Source: Candidatus Heimdallarchaeota archaeon (GTDB lineage: Archaea; Asgardarchaeota; Heimdallarchaeia; Heimdallarchaeales; Kariarchaeaceae). Taken from it: 53,122 nt of DNA. The notes under the pieces were generated by a model that made no database searches, was not told the origin of the DNA, and worked only from the letters and a program-made list of their open reading frames with translations. This document shows, one piece after another, positions 19,358 to 28,460 of the stretch. The stretch is from assembly GCA_015523565.1 (NCBI GenBank), contig WAKA01000180.1:1-53122 (forward strand), in the 5' to 3' direction. The stretch's first letter is position 1. The number at the start of each line of letters is the position of its first letter. The translations under genes were made by a program, and so were the position numbers.

Positions 19358-20467
19358 TTGGAGGAATGCATATTTACCGACTCATCGAAACTAGACCAAC
19401 TGAGAAATGAAATAAAAGAAATAGACAAACAACTTGTTGAACTAATCTCAAAAAGATTAAGGGTTGCCAAACAAATCGGTCAAATAAAAAGTGTCCAAGG
19501 GCTTCCCATCCGAAATTTCCAAGTGGAGAAAAAAGTGTTTGAACGTGTTTCTCAACTTTCTGAAAAGCTTTCTGTTCCTCAAGAACTTTCAAACGATGTG
19601 TTTGAAAAAATTGTCGCAAACTCTGTTGCCATTCAAGAAAACCTCCCAATGAAAATTCAAAAAGAAACGGAACAGAAGAAAATCTTGATTTTAGGTGGTA
19701 AGGGACGAATGGGACAATGGTTAACACATTATTTCTCATCTTCTGGTCATTGTGTCAAATCTGTTGATCCATCCTATCCTGAAACTGAAGATAACTATCA
19801 AAGTCTTCCTTCTGATTTAAACCAATTTGATGTCATTGCGATCTCTACTCCTCTTCATCGAATTGCAGATGATATTGCTGAAGTCATGGAAAGAAATCCT
19901 TCTGGGCTTATTTTTGACATCGCATCATTGAAATCTGAGATCTTGAAAGTATTGACTGATCATCCGGAATTTAGAAATCTTCAATACGTTTCAGTTCATC
20001 CAATGTTTGGACCTAGTGCAGTCAATCTGCATGGTAAAAATCTGGTTGTCTGCAAGGTGTTTTCTGAAACGCCAGTCGAAAAATTCATCCGCTTTTTTGA
20101 GGACACAGCTGTCAATATCCAAATCATAGATATTTCTGAGCATGACAAGTTGATGGGTTATTCCCTTAACCTTGTGCATCTCATAAACATAATATTGGCG
20201 GATCTTTTGACATCAAATGAATATTCGTTCTCATATCTCAAAAAATTCTCCTCTACCACCTTTGAAAAACAAATCCAAACTACTTATGAAGTCGCCCACG
20301 AAAACCCTGAACTTTATTGGGCTATCCAACATTTTAATTCCTATAGGGACAAATTGTTTGAGGAACTTCAAAAATCTATTTCCAAAGTTCATGACGCATC
20401 AAGAACACAAACTCCCTTTGATTTCATGACAATCTTGGCAAACAGTAGGGCTTATTTTAAATCCTAA
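19358..20467 (+). CDS. tyrA: Fused chorismate mutase-prephenate dehydrogenase
   Basis: N-terminal AroQ helix (LDQLRNEIKEIDKQLVELISKRLRVAKQIGQIKS) plus dehydrogenase Rossmann (KILILGGKGRMGQWLTHYFSSSGH...ISTPLH...SVHPMFGP); TTG start. Confidence 0.88.
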   Translation: MEECIFTDSSKLDQLRNEIKEIDKQLVELISKRLRVAKQIGQIKSVQGLPIRNFQVEKKVFERVSQLSEKLSVPQELSNDVFEKIVANSVAIQENLPMKIQKETEQKKILILGGKGRMGQWLTHYFSSSGHCVKSVDPSYPETEDNYQSLPSDLNQFDVIAISTPLHRIADDIAEVMERNPSGLIFDIASLKSEILKVLTDHPEFRNLQYVSVHPMFGPSAVNLHGKNLVVCKVFSETPVEKFIRFFEDTAVNIQIIDISEHDKLMGYSLNLVHLINIILADLLTSNEYSFSYLKKFSSTTFEKQIQTTYEVAHENPELYWAIQHFNSYRDKLFEELQKSISKVHDASRTQTPFDFMTILANSRAYFKS

Positions 20468-20529
20468 AACTCATTAATTTTCCAAATTTTGCTCCGATAG
20501 TCTAAAAAAACAAGTGTCCATGTGACTTA

Positions 20530-21756
20530 ATGAGTGATGAAATACGTGTTGATGCCGAAATTGCCTTTGTTGGAAATGGTGAAATTGTCAAGGATGCCAC
20601 TATAGTTTTCAACAACCGGGAAATCGTCTATTTTGGCGAACAAGAACATGCACCTGATGTACCGTTTGAAAGGTCAGTTCCTGCCATGATGCCTGGAATG
20701 TGGGAATGCCATACTCATTTTACAGGCTCTTATACTCCGTCTGTTGAAGCCATGCTTTTCATCAACCCTGTTGTTGGTGCAGCTAGGTGCACTTGGGACT
20801 TGAAAGAAACTTTAAAGGCAGGTTTTACAAGTGTCAGGGAGGTTGGTGGATTTGGTGTTCATCTAAACAAGGCTGTTCAAGAAGGGGCTATTATTGGTCC
20901 ACGAATTTATGGTGCTGGGGATATCTTAAGCATTACTGGTGGTCACGGGGATGTACATTCCGCTCCATTGGCTGTATTGGATGCCATGCAGGAAGGATTG
21001 GGCGCTTTGGTTGATGGTGTTGATGAATGCCTAAAGGGTGTAAGAAAACAATTGAGAAAAGGTGCTGAAATTATCAAAGTTTGTGCGTCTGGTGGTGTTA
21101 TGAGTGAAGTCGATCATCCCATCCATCAGCAATTTTCTCTTGAGGAATTGGTGGCAATTGTAGAGGAAGCAAAACGAGCTGAAAGACAGGTTGCCGCCCA
21201 TTGCCATGGCGCGCCTGGCATAAAAGTCGCATTGGAGGCTGGTGTCAAAACAATTGAGCATGGAACATATTTGGATGAAGACTTGGCTCAAATGATGATT
21301 GAAAAAGATGCAATACTGGTTCCAACACGATATGTTGTGGAAAAACTGTACAAGGCAAGTGCCGCCGCCAATGTTCCAGAATATGCCATGGCAAAATTGA
21401 GGGCCTTGTATGACCAACATTTCGAAGCCATGAAAATTGCAATAAAGGAAGGTGTTAAAATTGCCTTAGGAACTGATATGTTTGTTACTGGCCCCAACGG
21501 AATTTTCAGGCATGGTGACAATGCCGAAGAAATTGGTTATTTGGTTAATGCAGGCATGAAACTTGAAGATGCATTGGTTGCTGCCACTGCGAATGGTCCT
21601 TTGACTGTCGGCAAACTTGCGGGCAAGTCTGGTCAATTGAAAGCAGGCTATGCCCCAGATATTCTCTTACTTAAAGAAAACCCATTAAATGATCCAACAG
21701 TATTGACAAACAAGGAAAATATTCTATCTGTCATTAAACAAGGAGTCTTTTATTGA
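20530..21756 (+). CDS. Amidohydrolase family protein (imidazolonepropionase/Xaa-Pro dipeptidase-like)
   Basis: MPGMWECHTHFTG, IKVCASGGVMSEVDHP, AAHCHGAPGI, TIEHGTYLD, ALGTDMFV metal-ligand motifs. Confidence 0.88.
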   Translation: MSDEIRVDAEIAFVGNGEIVKDATIVFNNREIVYFGEQEHAPDVPFERSVPAMMPGMWECHTHFTGSYTPSVEAMLFINPVVGAARCTWDLKETLKAGFTSVREVGGFGVHLNKAVQEGAIIGPRIYGAGDILSITGGHGDVHSAPLAVLDAMQEGLGALVDGVDECLKGVRKQLRKGAEIIKVCASGGVMSEVDHPIHQQFSLEELVAIVEEAKRAERQVAAHCHGAPGIKVALEAGVKTIEHGTYLDEDLAQMMIEKDAILVPTRYVVEKLYKASAAANVPEYAMAKLRALYDQHFEAMKIAIKEGVKIALGTDMFVTGPNGIFRHGDNAEEIGYLVNAGMKLEDALVAATANGPLTVGKLAGKSGQLKAGYAPDILLLKENPLNDPTVLTNKENILSVIKQGVFY

Positions 21757-21757
21757 C

Positions 21758-22189
21758 CTACATCTGCTGATAATTCATTCCCTGACGTGCTGCAATTTTC
21801 TTCTTAACCTTTTCCATTGTCAATGCTGATTTATCATCTTCCTGTATTTGTGTACTTATCCCTGAAAAAGAAGATGTAATGGATTTCTTTGTTCCTGCAT
21901 ATGCCATCCTGTCTCTGACAGATGATTCCATTGGCATCCAAAAGAGAAATAACATTCTTGTATCATCAAGCCCGACCCTGTTTTTTATCGGAAAATCATA
22001 AAGGACATATCTTGGTTCATTGTCTGGCAATGATTGCACCAAATGGTCAAACGGCTCATCACTTCTTTTTTCAAGTGTTATCTGTCCATCATGAATTTTC
22101 AACACCATTCCTTGAGGTTTTTTCTCAAATCTCATTTTGTTGTACTCTTCAATTAGCTCAGGTGGAATTTCAATGCCTGTTGTACTCAT
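21758..22189 (-). CDS. ADF/cofilin-family actin-depolymerising factor (single ADF-H domain)
   Basis: TGIEIPPELIEEYNKMR...SLPDNEPRYVLYDFPIKNRVGLDDTRMLFLFWMPMESSVRDRMAYAGTKKSITSSFSGISTQIQEDD aligns by eye with yeast cofilin SGVAVADESLTAFNDLK...KLPENDCLYAIYDFEY...[43 protein letters not shown], full length, same domain order, ungapped through the long-helix region. Confidence 0.93.
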   Translation of the reverse strand: MSTTGIEIPPELIEEYNKMRFEKKPQGMVLKIHDGQITLEKRSDEPFDHLVQSLPDNEPRYVLYDFPIKNRVGLDDTRMLFLFWMPMESSVRDRMAYAGTKKSITSSFSGISTQIQEDDKSALTMEKVKKKIAARQGMNYQQM

Positions 22190-22275
22190 TTTCCTCTTTT
22201 TAGTTTCAATTTCCCCGCATATAAACTTTATAGGATAAACGGGATTAATTGTGATAATTTGGTTTCACCTGCAAA

Positions 22276-22281
22276 TTTAAA
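22276..22281 (+). promoter_or_regulatory. Putative TATA-like element for RNase P RNA
   Basis: aaatttaaatt centred ~28 nt upstream of the predicted RNA 5' end (22307). Confidence 0.4.
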
Positions 22282-22306
22282 TTCATGGCATCCCATATCC
22301 CCATAA

Positions 22307-22585
22307 GGAGAGACGGTGATGGCTGGCGGAGTCCTTTGGCTCTGAGGAAAGTCCAAGCACCACAAGGCAAGCGGTATAGGCGCAAGCCTATCATGCGAGA
22401 GCATGGCTCTGGTTACAGAAACGAACTTTTCCTTATGGAAATGCTGAAACGAACCACCACCGCTGGTGAAATTGCAAGCAGGATCCTATGAATCGCCTTG
22501 TGAGGATCCGGGTAGCAAGAGTAGATGAATGCCATCAGACCTTGGCTTTTTAGCAGGTCTACAAAACTTGGATTACCGTCTCACC
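22307..22585 (+). ncRNA. rnpB: RNase P RNA (archaeal-like)
   Basis: Conserved GAGGAAAGTCC (22344-22354), ACAGAAACGAAC-type block, AGAGTAGATGAATGCCATC, and terminal ACAAAACTTGGATTAC; ends can pair as P1: ggagagacgg (22307-22316) with ccgtctcacc (22576-22585), one mismatch. Confidence 0.92.
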
Positions 22586-22587
22586 TG

Positions 22588-23250
22588 TTAAAACAGTTCT
22601 TTTGCGTTTTTCATTGGCTTGAATGCCCCAGTATATGATTGGGGGAATCTTACAAAAGCCTCTGCATGGTCTGTTCCAGCTTGTATCCCTCTCAATTTTG
22701 TACGATGGTTATGAAACTGTGAATAGAAGCCTTGACCTCCTTTATGCAATTGACTTTCATAACATTGAATTGCTTTCATCCTTTTATCATTTTCATCTGT
22801 AATATCAACCAAAATTTCAGGGAATGGTATAAGCACTGTGGTTTCTGCACCAAAAACTCCCTTAACTTGATGGGCGTCTCTATCCGCTGTTGTATGGCTA
22901 GCCCACTCCACCGCTTCCAATACGATATGGTGAACTCTTCTATGCTCTCTATGATAATCAAATGGGACGTGTGTTATGATATATTCTGGCTTAATCTCAA
23001 TTATCAAAGATATTATTTGTTTGATAATCTCGTCATTGTTTGCAGGTGTTACATTTCTATTCTTAAGAACAATCGGTCTGGCGCCAAGAATTTTACATGC
23101 AGATTTGAATTCCTCTTCCCTGTTTGGATCCGATGTCACACTGACTGCCCATGCTCCTCCTTTTTTTGCATAAATGGCCAAAGTTCCTCCTGCTGAAAAT
23201 GTCTCATCATCTTGATGTGCAAATATTGTCATAATCCGTTGCTTTTCCAT
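22588..23250 (-). CDS. bshB: PIG-L/LmbE deacetylase, BshB-like
   Basis: IMTIFAHQDDETFSAGGTLAIYAKKG (AHxDDE), THVPFDYHREHRRVHHIVLEA; context with bshA- and bshC-like genes; internal Met at 23250 preferred over ORF start 23283. Confidence 0.75.
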   Translation of the reverse strand: MEKQRIMTIFAHQDDETFSAGGTLAIYAKKGGAWAVSVTSDPNREEEFKSACKILGARPIVLKNRNVTPANNDEIIKQIISLIIEIKPEYIITHVPFDYHREHRRVHHIVLEAVEWASHTTADRDAHQVKGVFGAETTVLIPFPEILVDITDENDKRMKAIQCYESQLHKGGQGFYSQFHNHRTKLRGIQAGTDHAEAFVRFPQSYTGAFKPMKNAKELF

Positions 23251-23392
23251 TAAAAACGCTCCAATTTCTAAAAATATTTGCATGTTAAAACTCTCATGTT
23301 GGTGAAATCACTAAATTTTCACAAATCTCTCACAATTTCAAGAATTTCTTCTTGAATCAAGACCACATCCATTTAATCCCACTTTTCGGTGC

Positions 23393-25588
23393 ATGAATAT
23401 GGTCTATTCTTTGGTTGCCTCAAAACTCAATCTCTCTGAAAATCAGGTCAGGACTGTCATGGGACTTGTTGAAAAAGGTGCAACAGTTCCTTTCATTGCA
23501 CGATACAGAAAGGAAATGACAAATGGTCTTGATGAAGAGGCAATTCGGAACATTATTTCTGAAACTGAAAAACAAAAAAAGCTGGCTGATAGGAAACTCT
23601 CCATTATTTCTTCTTTAAAAGAAAGAAACATTCTTTTTGAATCTCTCGAAAACATGATCAAAAATGCCCAGACTCTTGCAGAATTGGAATCCATTTATTC
23701 CCCCTATAAGACGTCAAGAAAAACAAGAGCTCAAAAAGCAAGGGAAATGGGTCTTGACGTATTGGTTGAGAAATTCAAGAAAACACCTCGGCAATTAAGA
23801 AGTATTATGCAGGATTTTCTCTCAACATCATCCTTCGATGAAGAAACGGTTGTGGATGGAATTAAAGACATTATCGCCGAAGATATGAGCGTGAATCAAA
23901 AGAGCAGGGAAAAATCTCTTGTTCTTTCACGCCAACAAGGTTATCTTCAAACCACACCTATTCCCCCAGAAAAACGGAAGGCCGCAAAAGGATATGAAGG
24001 ACAGGAAATGAAAGAATCCAAAATCGCTGAAGATGTAATGCAGCTAAAAATTTCTAGATTACGACCTCACCAGGCGTTGGCACTCAGAAGGGCTGAAAAG
24101 CGTGGTCAAATAAAGCTTAAATGGGAATTTCCTGAAAAAAGGATTATTTCAATACTTAAAGAAAACTTTCCTGTGAAATCAAGGGATATAGATGGCTTTG
24201 CTCAAAAGGTACTTGATGAATCCGCCAAAGATTCATACTCTCGATTATTGGGTCCAAGTCTTCAAAGACAAATTTATCGTGAACTCATAGAAAAAGCCGA
24301 ACAACATTCTATAGATGTATTTGCGAAAAATGTAAAAAACCTACTCTTACAACCCCCTCTTAAGGGTCATAAAATCATGGGACTGGATCCTGGTCTCAGG
24401 ACAGGCACAAAGGTTGCAATAATTGATGAAAATGGCAGTGTATTATATACTAGTACCGTCAATACCCTATCCACTAATTCTGCTGAAAAAGAATTTACCC
24501 ATCTTATCAATACCTATCATGTCACTTATATTGCATTAGGCAATGGTACTGGATCTAGAGATGTAGAAAAAATTCTTTCAAACATTTTCAAGAAAACTGG
24601 GTGCAAATATGCTATTGTTCCAGAAACTGGTGCCTCTGTATATTCCGCAAGTAAATTGGCACAGCAGGAATTTCCAGATCTTGATGTCTCTTTACGTGGT
24701 GCAATTTCCATTGCCCGTAGACTGATGGACCCAATGGCTGAACTCATAAAAATTGATCCCAAATCATTGGGTATTGGTCAATATCAACACGATCTCAATC
24801 AGAAATTACTCCAAAAAAAATTAGATGAGACATTGGAAGAAGTGGTGAACCTTGTTGGTGTTGATGTGAATACTGCATCTAGCCACCTTCTTCAATATGT
24901 GTCTGGGTTGAACAAGAAAATTGCTGATGCAATTGTAAAATTTCGAAAGACTAAACCTATAACAAACCGTGAGATGCTGAAATCAATCAAGGGGATTGGA
25001 GAAAAAACCTTTGAACAGTCCGCAGGTTTTTTGAGGGTATACAACGGCGATAATCCTCTTGATGCGACATCAATCCACCCAGAATCCTACTCTGTAACTA
25101 CTCAATTCCTTAGCAAACTTGGTTTTGAACTTTCAGACCTGCAAAAGAATCATTCTTCTGTTCAAAAAACAATCTCAAAACTTTCTTCCAAACAAATCAA
25201 TTCCTTTATCGAGGAACTTAACATTGGAAAAGAAACCTTTTTGGATATTTTAGATAATCTGAAAAACCCATTTTTTGATCCACGTGGTTCATTCCAAGAA
25301 ACAATGTTTGATCAAAACGTACGAACTATCGAAGATCTTGAGGTTGGCATGATACTTCCTGGCGAAGTCAGAAATGTCACCGATTTTGGTGCGTTTGTTG
25401 ATATAGGTGTTAAACATGATGGTCTTGTTCATATTTCCCAATTGTCCGATAAATTTGTAAACCATCCCAGCGAAGTGGTAAAGGTCGGGCAAAAAGTTCA
25501 TGTGAAAATAATCTCTGTGGAAAAAAATCGGATCTCACTTTCCATGAAAGAAGTAAAAGATAAATCCCTACTTCAAAAAGAAAATTAG
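23393..25588 (+). CDS. tex: Tex-family RNA-binding protein (YqgF-like, HhH and S1 domains)
   Basis: VPFIARYRKEMTNGLDEEAIR N-terminus, IMGLDPGLRTGTKVAIID, VPETGASVYSASKLAQQEFPDLDVSLRGAISIARRLMDPMAELIKIDPKSLGIGQYQHD, C-terminal S1 (GMILPGEVRNVTDFGAFVDIGVKHDGLVHISQLS). Confidence 0.95.
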   Translation: MNMVYSLVASKLNLSENQVRTVMGLVEKGATVPFIARYRKEMTNGLDEEAIRNIISETEKQKKLADRKLSIISSLKERNILFESLENMIKNAQTLAELESIYSPYKTSRKTRAQKAREMGLDVLVEKFKKTPRQLRSIMQDFLSTSSFDEETVVDGIKDIIAEDMSVNQKSREKSLVLSRQQGYLQTTPIPPEKRKAAKGYEGQEMKESKIAEDVMQLKISRLRPHQALALRRAEKRGQIKLKWEFPEKRIISILKENFPVKSRDIDGFAQKVLDESAKDSYSRLLGPSLQRQIYRELIEKAEQHSIDVFAKNVKNLLLQPPLKGHKIMGLDPGLRTGTKVAIIDENGSVLYTSTVNTLSTNSAEKEFTHLINTYHVTYIALGNGTGSRDVEKILSNIFKKTGCKYAIVPETGASVYSASKLAQQEFPDLDVSLRGAISIARRLMDPMAELIKIDPKSLGIGQYQHDLNQKLLQKKLDETLEEVVNLVGVDVNTASSHLLQYVSGLNKKIADAIVKFRKTKPITNREMLKSIKGIGEKTFEQSAGFLRVYNGDNPLDATSIHPESYSVTTQFLSKLGFELSDLQKNHSSVQKTISKLSSKQINSFIEELNIGKETFLDILDNLKNPFFDPRGSFQETMFDQNVRTIEDLEVGMILPGEVRNVTDFGAFVDIGVKHDGLVHISQLSDKFVNHPSEVVKVGQKVHVKIISVEKNRISLSMKEVKDKSLLQKEN

Positions 25589-25649
25589 AAAACTTTTATA
25601 CTTTTGAAAGATAATGTAAGCTATCCCTGATAATTTATGGAGATGTCAT

Positions 25650-27827
25650 GTGGTGATGTCGGAACAAATACCCCTTAAAATTCCAGATGAGTATCAATTT
25701 CTGTTTGATGCGATACCTGAAAAAGACAAGGAAAGTTTCTATATAACTTGGGCTCGAATGGAGAATGGAGGGGATCTTTTCCTTGATTTCACGAAATCCA
25801 TAAAAAGAACTCTTGAAATTTGGAAATCACCACACCCTATGTGGCTTTACATTTATTCCAGACTTATTTTTACACAATCACGGTATGATATTCTAGAGAA
25901 ATTGGCAAAACAATATCCCAATGATTCTTCAATAAAACTACATCTTGCACGAGTCATGATTTACAAAACAGAGTTTGACAAGGCAAAAGAGCTGTGCGAT
26001 GATATTCTCCTAAAAATAGACTTGGAAAGAGAGAGCAACTTGCTGGATACCATCATTCTTTTGGACACATATTTCACAATCGGCATGATTCATATTTATA
26101 AAAGAGAGTTTGAGATGGCTGATGAAATAATTGAGAAATATGAAAGCCTGACGGATCAACATCGCGTCAAAAAATGGATCCCCAAATCAGAATTTGCAAG
26201 CTATCTTATTCCATCATACCTCTTAAAATCTCTCAAGGCTTTATACACTGGTCAATTTGATCTGCTCTCTACCACTGTTCATGAAGTCAACAATTGGTTC
26301 CCTGGTGTCAAAGATCTCTGGTATCGAGGTTTCTATCTGAACTTGTCTGGTATCGCAAACATCATGGCAAATGAAACCAACAGGGGGATTCAAGATTTAA
26401 AAATGGCATTAAGATGCTATAAGAAGTTGCATGACAGAAGAGATTATTCCGTGGTTGGGGCTAATCTTGCAGTCACATTGATATTGCAAGGTAAAAGAGG
26501 AGAAGGGCGAGATGTACTTGAATCTCTTCTTGATCCTTTGGAAGAACTCCAAAATTATAATCTTGCATTAACCCATACCTTGTTAGTTAGTAAGTTGTAC
26601 ATGGATGAAAAGAAGAATTCCAAAGCCAAAGAATTATTGCAGAGAGCCGAAAGTCTCGCAAAGAAAGTGGAAATAACCGAACCTGCCACATTTGCATACT
26701 TTGCAATTTTGCATTCCCGACTTGGAAATCCTGAACGGGCAGAGTATTACAGTCAGAAACTGAAGTCAATGATTGACCCTGACCTTTTAAACTTTAAAGG
26801 GGAGATTGAACTTCCTGAAAATACACATGGAAAAGACCTTTATACTGCTATTTGGTATCTGAATGCATCATCAATCCAGTCCATGCTCCAAGGGAATCTC
26901 AAAGATTCATATCAAATTTTGACTCAAGCCCTTGAAATTGCAGAAAAAGAGAACATGTATGATTCTGTCCTTGAGCTTTCAACAGTTTTCATTGAGGTAC
27001 TCCTGAAAAAATATATGATTGAAAATGATACTTCCTACCTTCATGAAGCCATTGACGTTCTTGCAGATTTAAGGCCTCTTATCCTTCAAATTGAAAATCC
27101 CTACTACAATACCCTCATTTTCTTAACACAGATTTACATTCTAATTGCCTTAAATCAAATTAATGCTGCATTGAACCTTGCTGATGAAGTTCAAGACCTT
27201 TATTTGAAAACGGCAGTCGATATCCGTGGGGATCAATCCTATGAATTGGAATTGGTCACCAAGAGATTGGATGCGTTAACTCGCCCTCGAACTCCAGAAG
27301 AAGATGAAATTGGATACAACGTTTGGTTTTTGGGAAATTCCTATGTAAGTAAACTTGCGGCATTTGAGGCAATTAGACTAATCAATGATCTTCAAATCCA
27401 ACAAAGTGCAATCGGTGAAAAACCAAGAGAAACATCATCTAAACCTTCTTTGGTATTGATAACTCAGTCCACTGGTCAAGGTGTTTTTTCAAGAACCATG
27501 GATGAAAACGACCAAATTGATGAACAACTAATTTCTGCATTCCTAATGGCAATATCGACCTTTTCAAAAGAGGTTTTGGGTGGTGGAAGTCTTAACAAGA
27601 TAGAACAGGTAGGGCATGTACTCTTGATGGAACATATTGGAAAGGGATATACCGCAGTTTTGGTTATTAAGGAAGATTCGTATACTATCCGTAAAAAATT
27701 CAAAAAATTCATCAATGAGTTAAAAATGTTGCGTATTACCGATTATTTTGGTATAGAGTCCTTATTATCCCCTGGAGACCCACAATACGAGTTAATCAAC
27801 AATCTTGTTGAAGAGATATTTTTCTAG
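25650..27827 (+). CDS. TPR-repeat protein with C-terminal longin/roadblock-like domain
   Basis: Helical TPR-like repeats through ~550 aa; C-terminus PSLVLITQSTGQGVFSRTMDENDQIDEQLISAFLMAISTFSKEVLGGGSLNKIEQVGHVLLME resembles a longin-type sensor domain. Confidence 0.65.
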   Translation: MVMSEQIPLKIPDEYQFLFDAIPEKDKESFYITWARMENGGDLFLDFTKSIKRTLEIWKSPHPMWLYIYSRLIFTQSRYDILEKLAKQYPNDSSIKLHLARVMIYKTEFDKAKELCDDILLKIDLERESNLLDTIILLDTYFTIGMIHIYKREFEMADEIIEKYESLTDQHRVKKWIPKSEFASYLIPSYLLKSLKALYTGQFDLLSTTVHEVNNWFPGVKDLWYRGFYLNLSGIANIMANETNRGIQDLKMALRCYKKLHDRRDYSVVGANLAVTLILQGKRGEGRDVLESLLDPLEELQNYNLALTHTLLVSKLYMDEKKNSKAKELLQRAESLAKKVEITEPATFAYFAILHSRLGNPERAEYYSQKLKSMIDPDLLNFKGEIELPENTHGKDLYTAIWYLNASSIQSMLQGNLKDSYQILTQALEIAEKENMYDSVLELSTVFIEVLLKKYMIENDTSYLHEAIDVLADLRPLILQIENPYYNTLIFLTQIYILIALNQINAALNLADEVQDLYLKTAVDIRGDQSYELELVTKRLDALTRPRTPEEDEIGYNVWFLGNSYVSKLAAFEAIRLINDLQIQQSAIGEKPRETSSKPSLVLITQSTGQGVFSRTMDENDQIDEQLISAFLMAISTFSKEVLGGGSLNKIEQVGHVLLMEHIGKGYTAVLVIKEDSYTIRKKFKKFINELKMLRITDYFGIESLLSPGDPQYELINNLVEEIFF

Positions 27828-28351
27828 TTTTCTTCTCCATAAAGCTCATCCATAATATGTTTTTGAATTTCAACGACTTCTGATGACGTTTTCGCCTTCG
27901 AATATTTTTCCAATCGTTCAAAATTCAATTGAATGAATGTGTTGCCATACTTGAAGTGACTTGCATATTTTTTTGCCTTGTCCTTATATCCTAAAATCCA
28001 TAGGGCGGCAATGGTTGCCTCAATGGTGTTCAATTTTGTCGGTTTTCCGAAATTCACGGTATTGGCCGCAACAAGAAATGGTAGGGCTCGAGGTATCCCC
28101 TTCTGAAAAAATGGCTTCAATGACTCTATCTGGTTCCAACTCCCATCAATCAACACCAATCCAAACTCTTCTACAACTTCTCTATCTGCAGGTGAAAGGG
28201 CAATGTTTGATATGGGCGAAAGAACAAGTGCCTTTCCTATTTTATTTGCTTTAATGATCTTTGCAAGTCCAAATCTAATCATGCGACTTCCTGAACATTT
28301 CTTGGGATCGCATTGATCAAAATGAATGATTTTTACATTGGGCTTTGACAT
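27824..28351 (-). CDS. tsr3: Tsr3-family 16S/18S rRNA aminocarboxypropyltransferase (DUF367)
   Basis: [77 protein letters not shown]-like: Tsr3 signature. Confidence 0.93.
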   Translation of the reverse strand: [175 protein letters not shown]

Positions 28352-28460
28352 ATGTTCCACTCTTACGTTGGTTTTCTTTTAAAAAATGATTAGTTTTGTT
28401 TTGCCTATCTCTTATAGGTCATCCTAAAATCTTATTTACTTTGCCTTAATTTTTAAAGCA

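Noticed and set aside
21758-22189. Eukaryotic contamination as the source of the cofilin gene
   Set aside because: Same contig has archaeal-type genes and RNase P RNA directly adjacent, with consistent base composition and compact intron-free spacing
22285-22491. 68 aa ORF in the six-frame track (MASHIPIRRDGDGWRSPLALRKVQAPQGKR...)
   Set aside because: Lies over the RNase P RNA; conserved RNA blocks and P1 pairing explain the sequence better than coding
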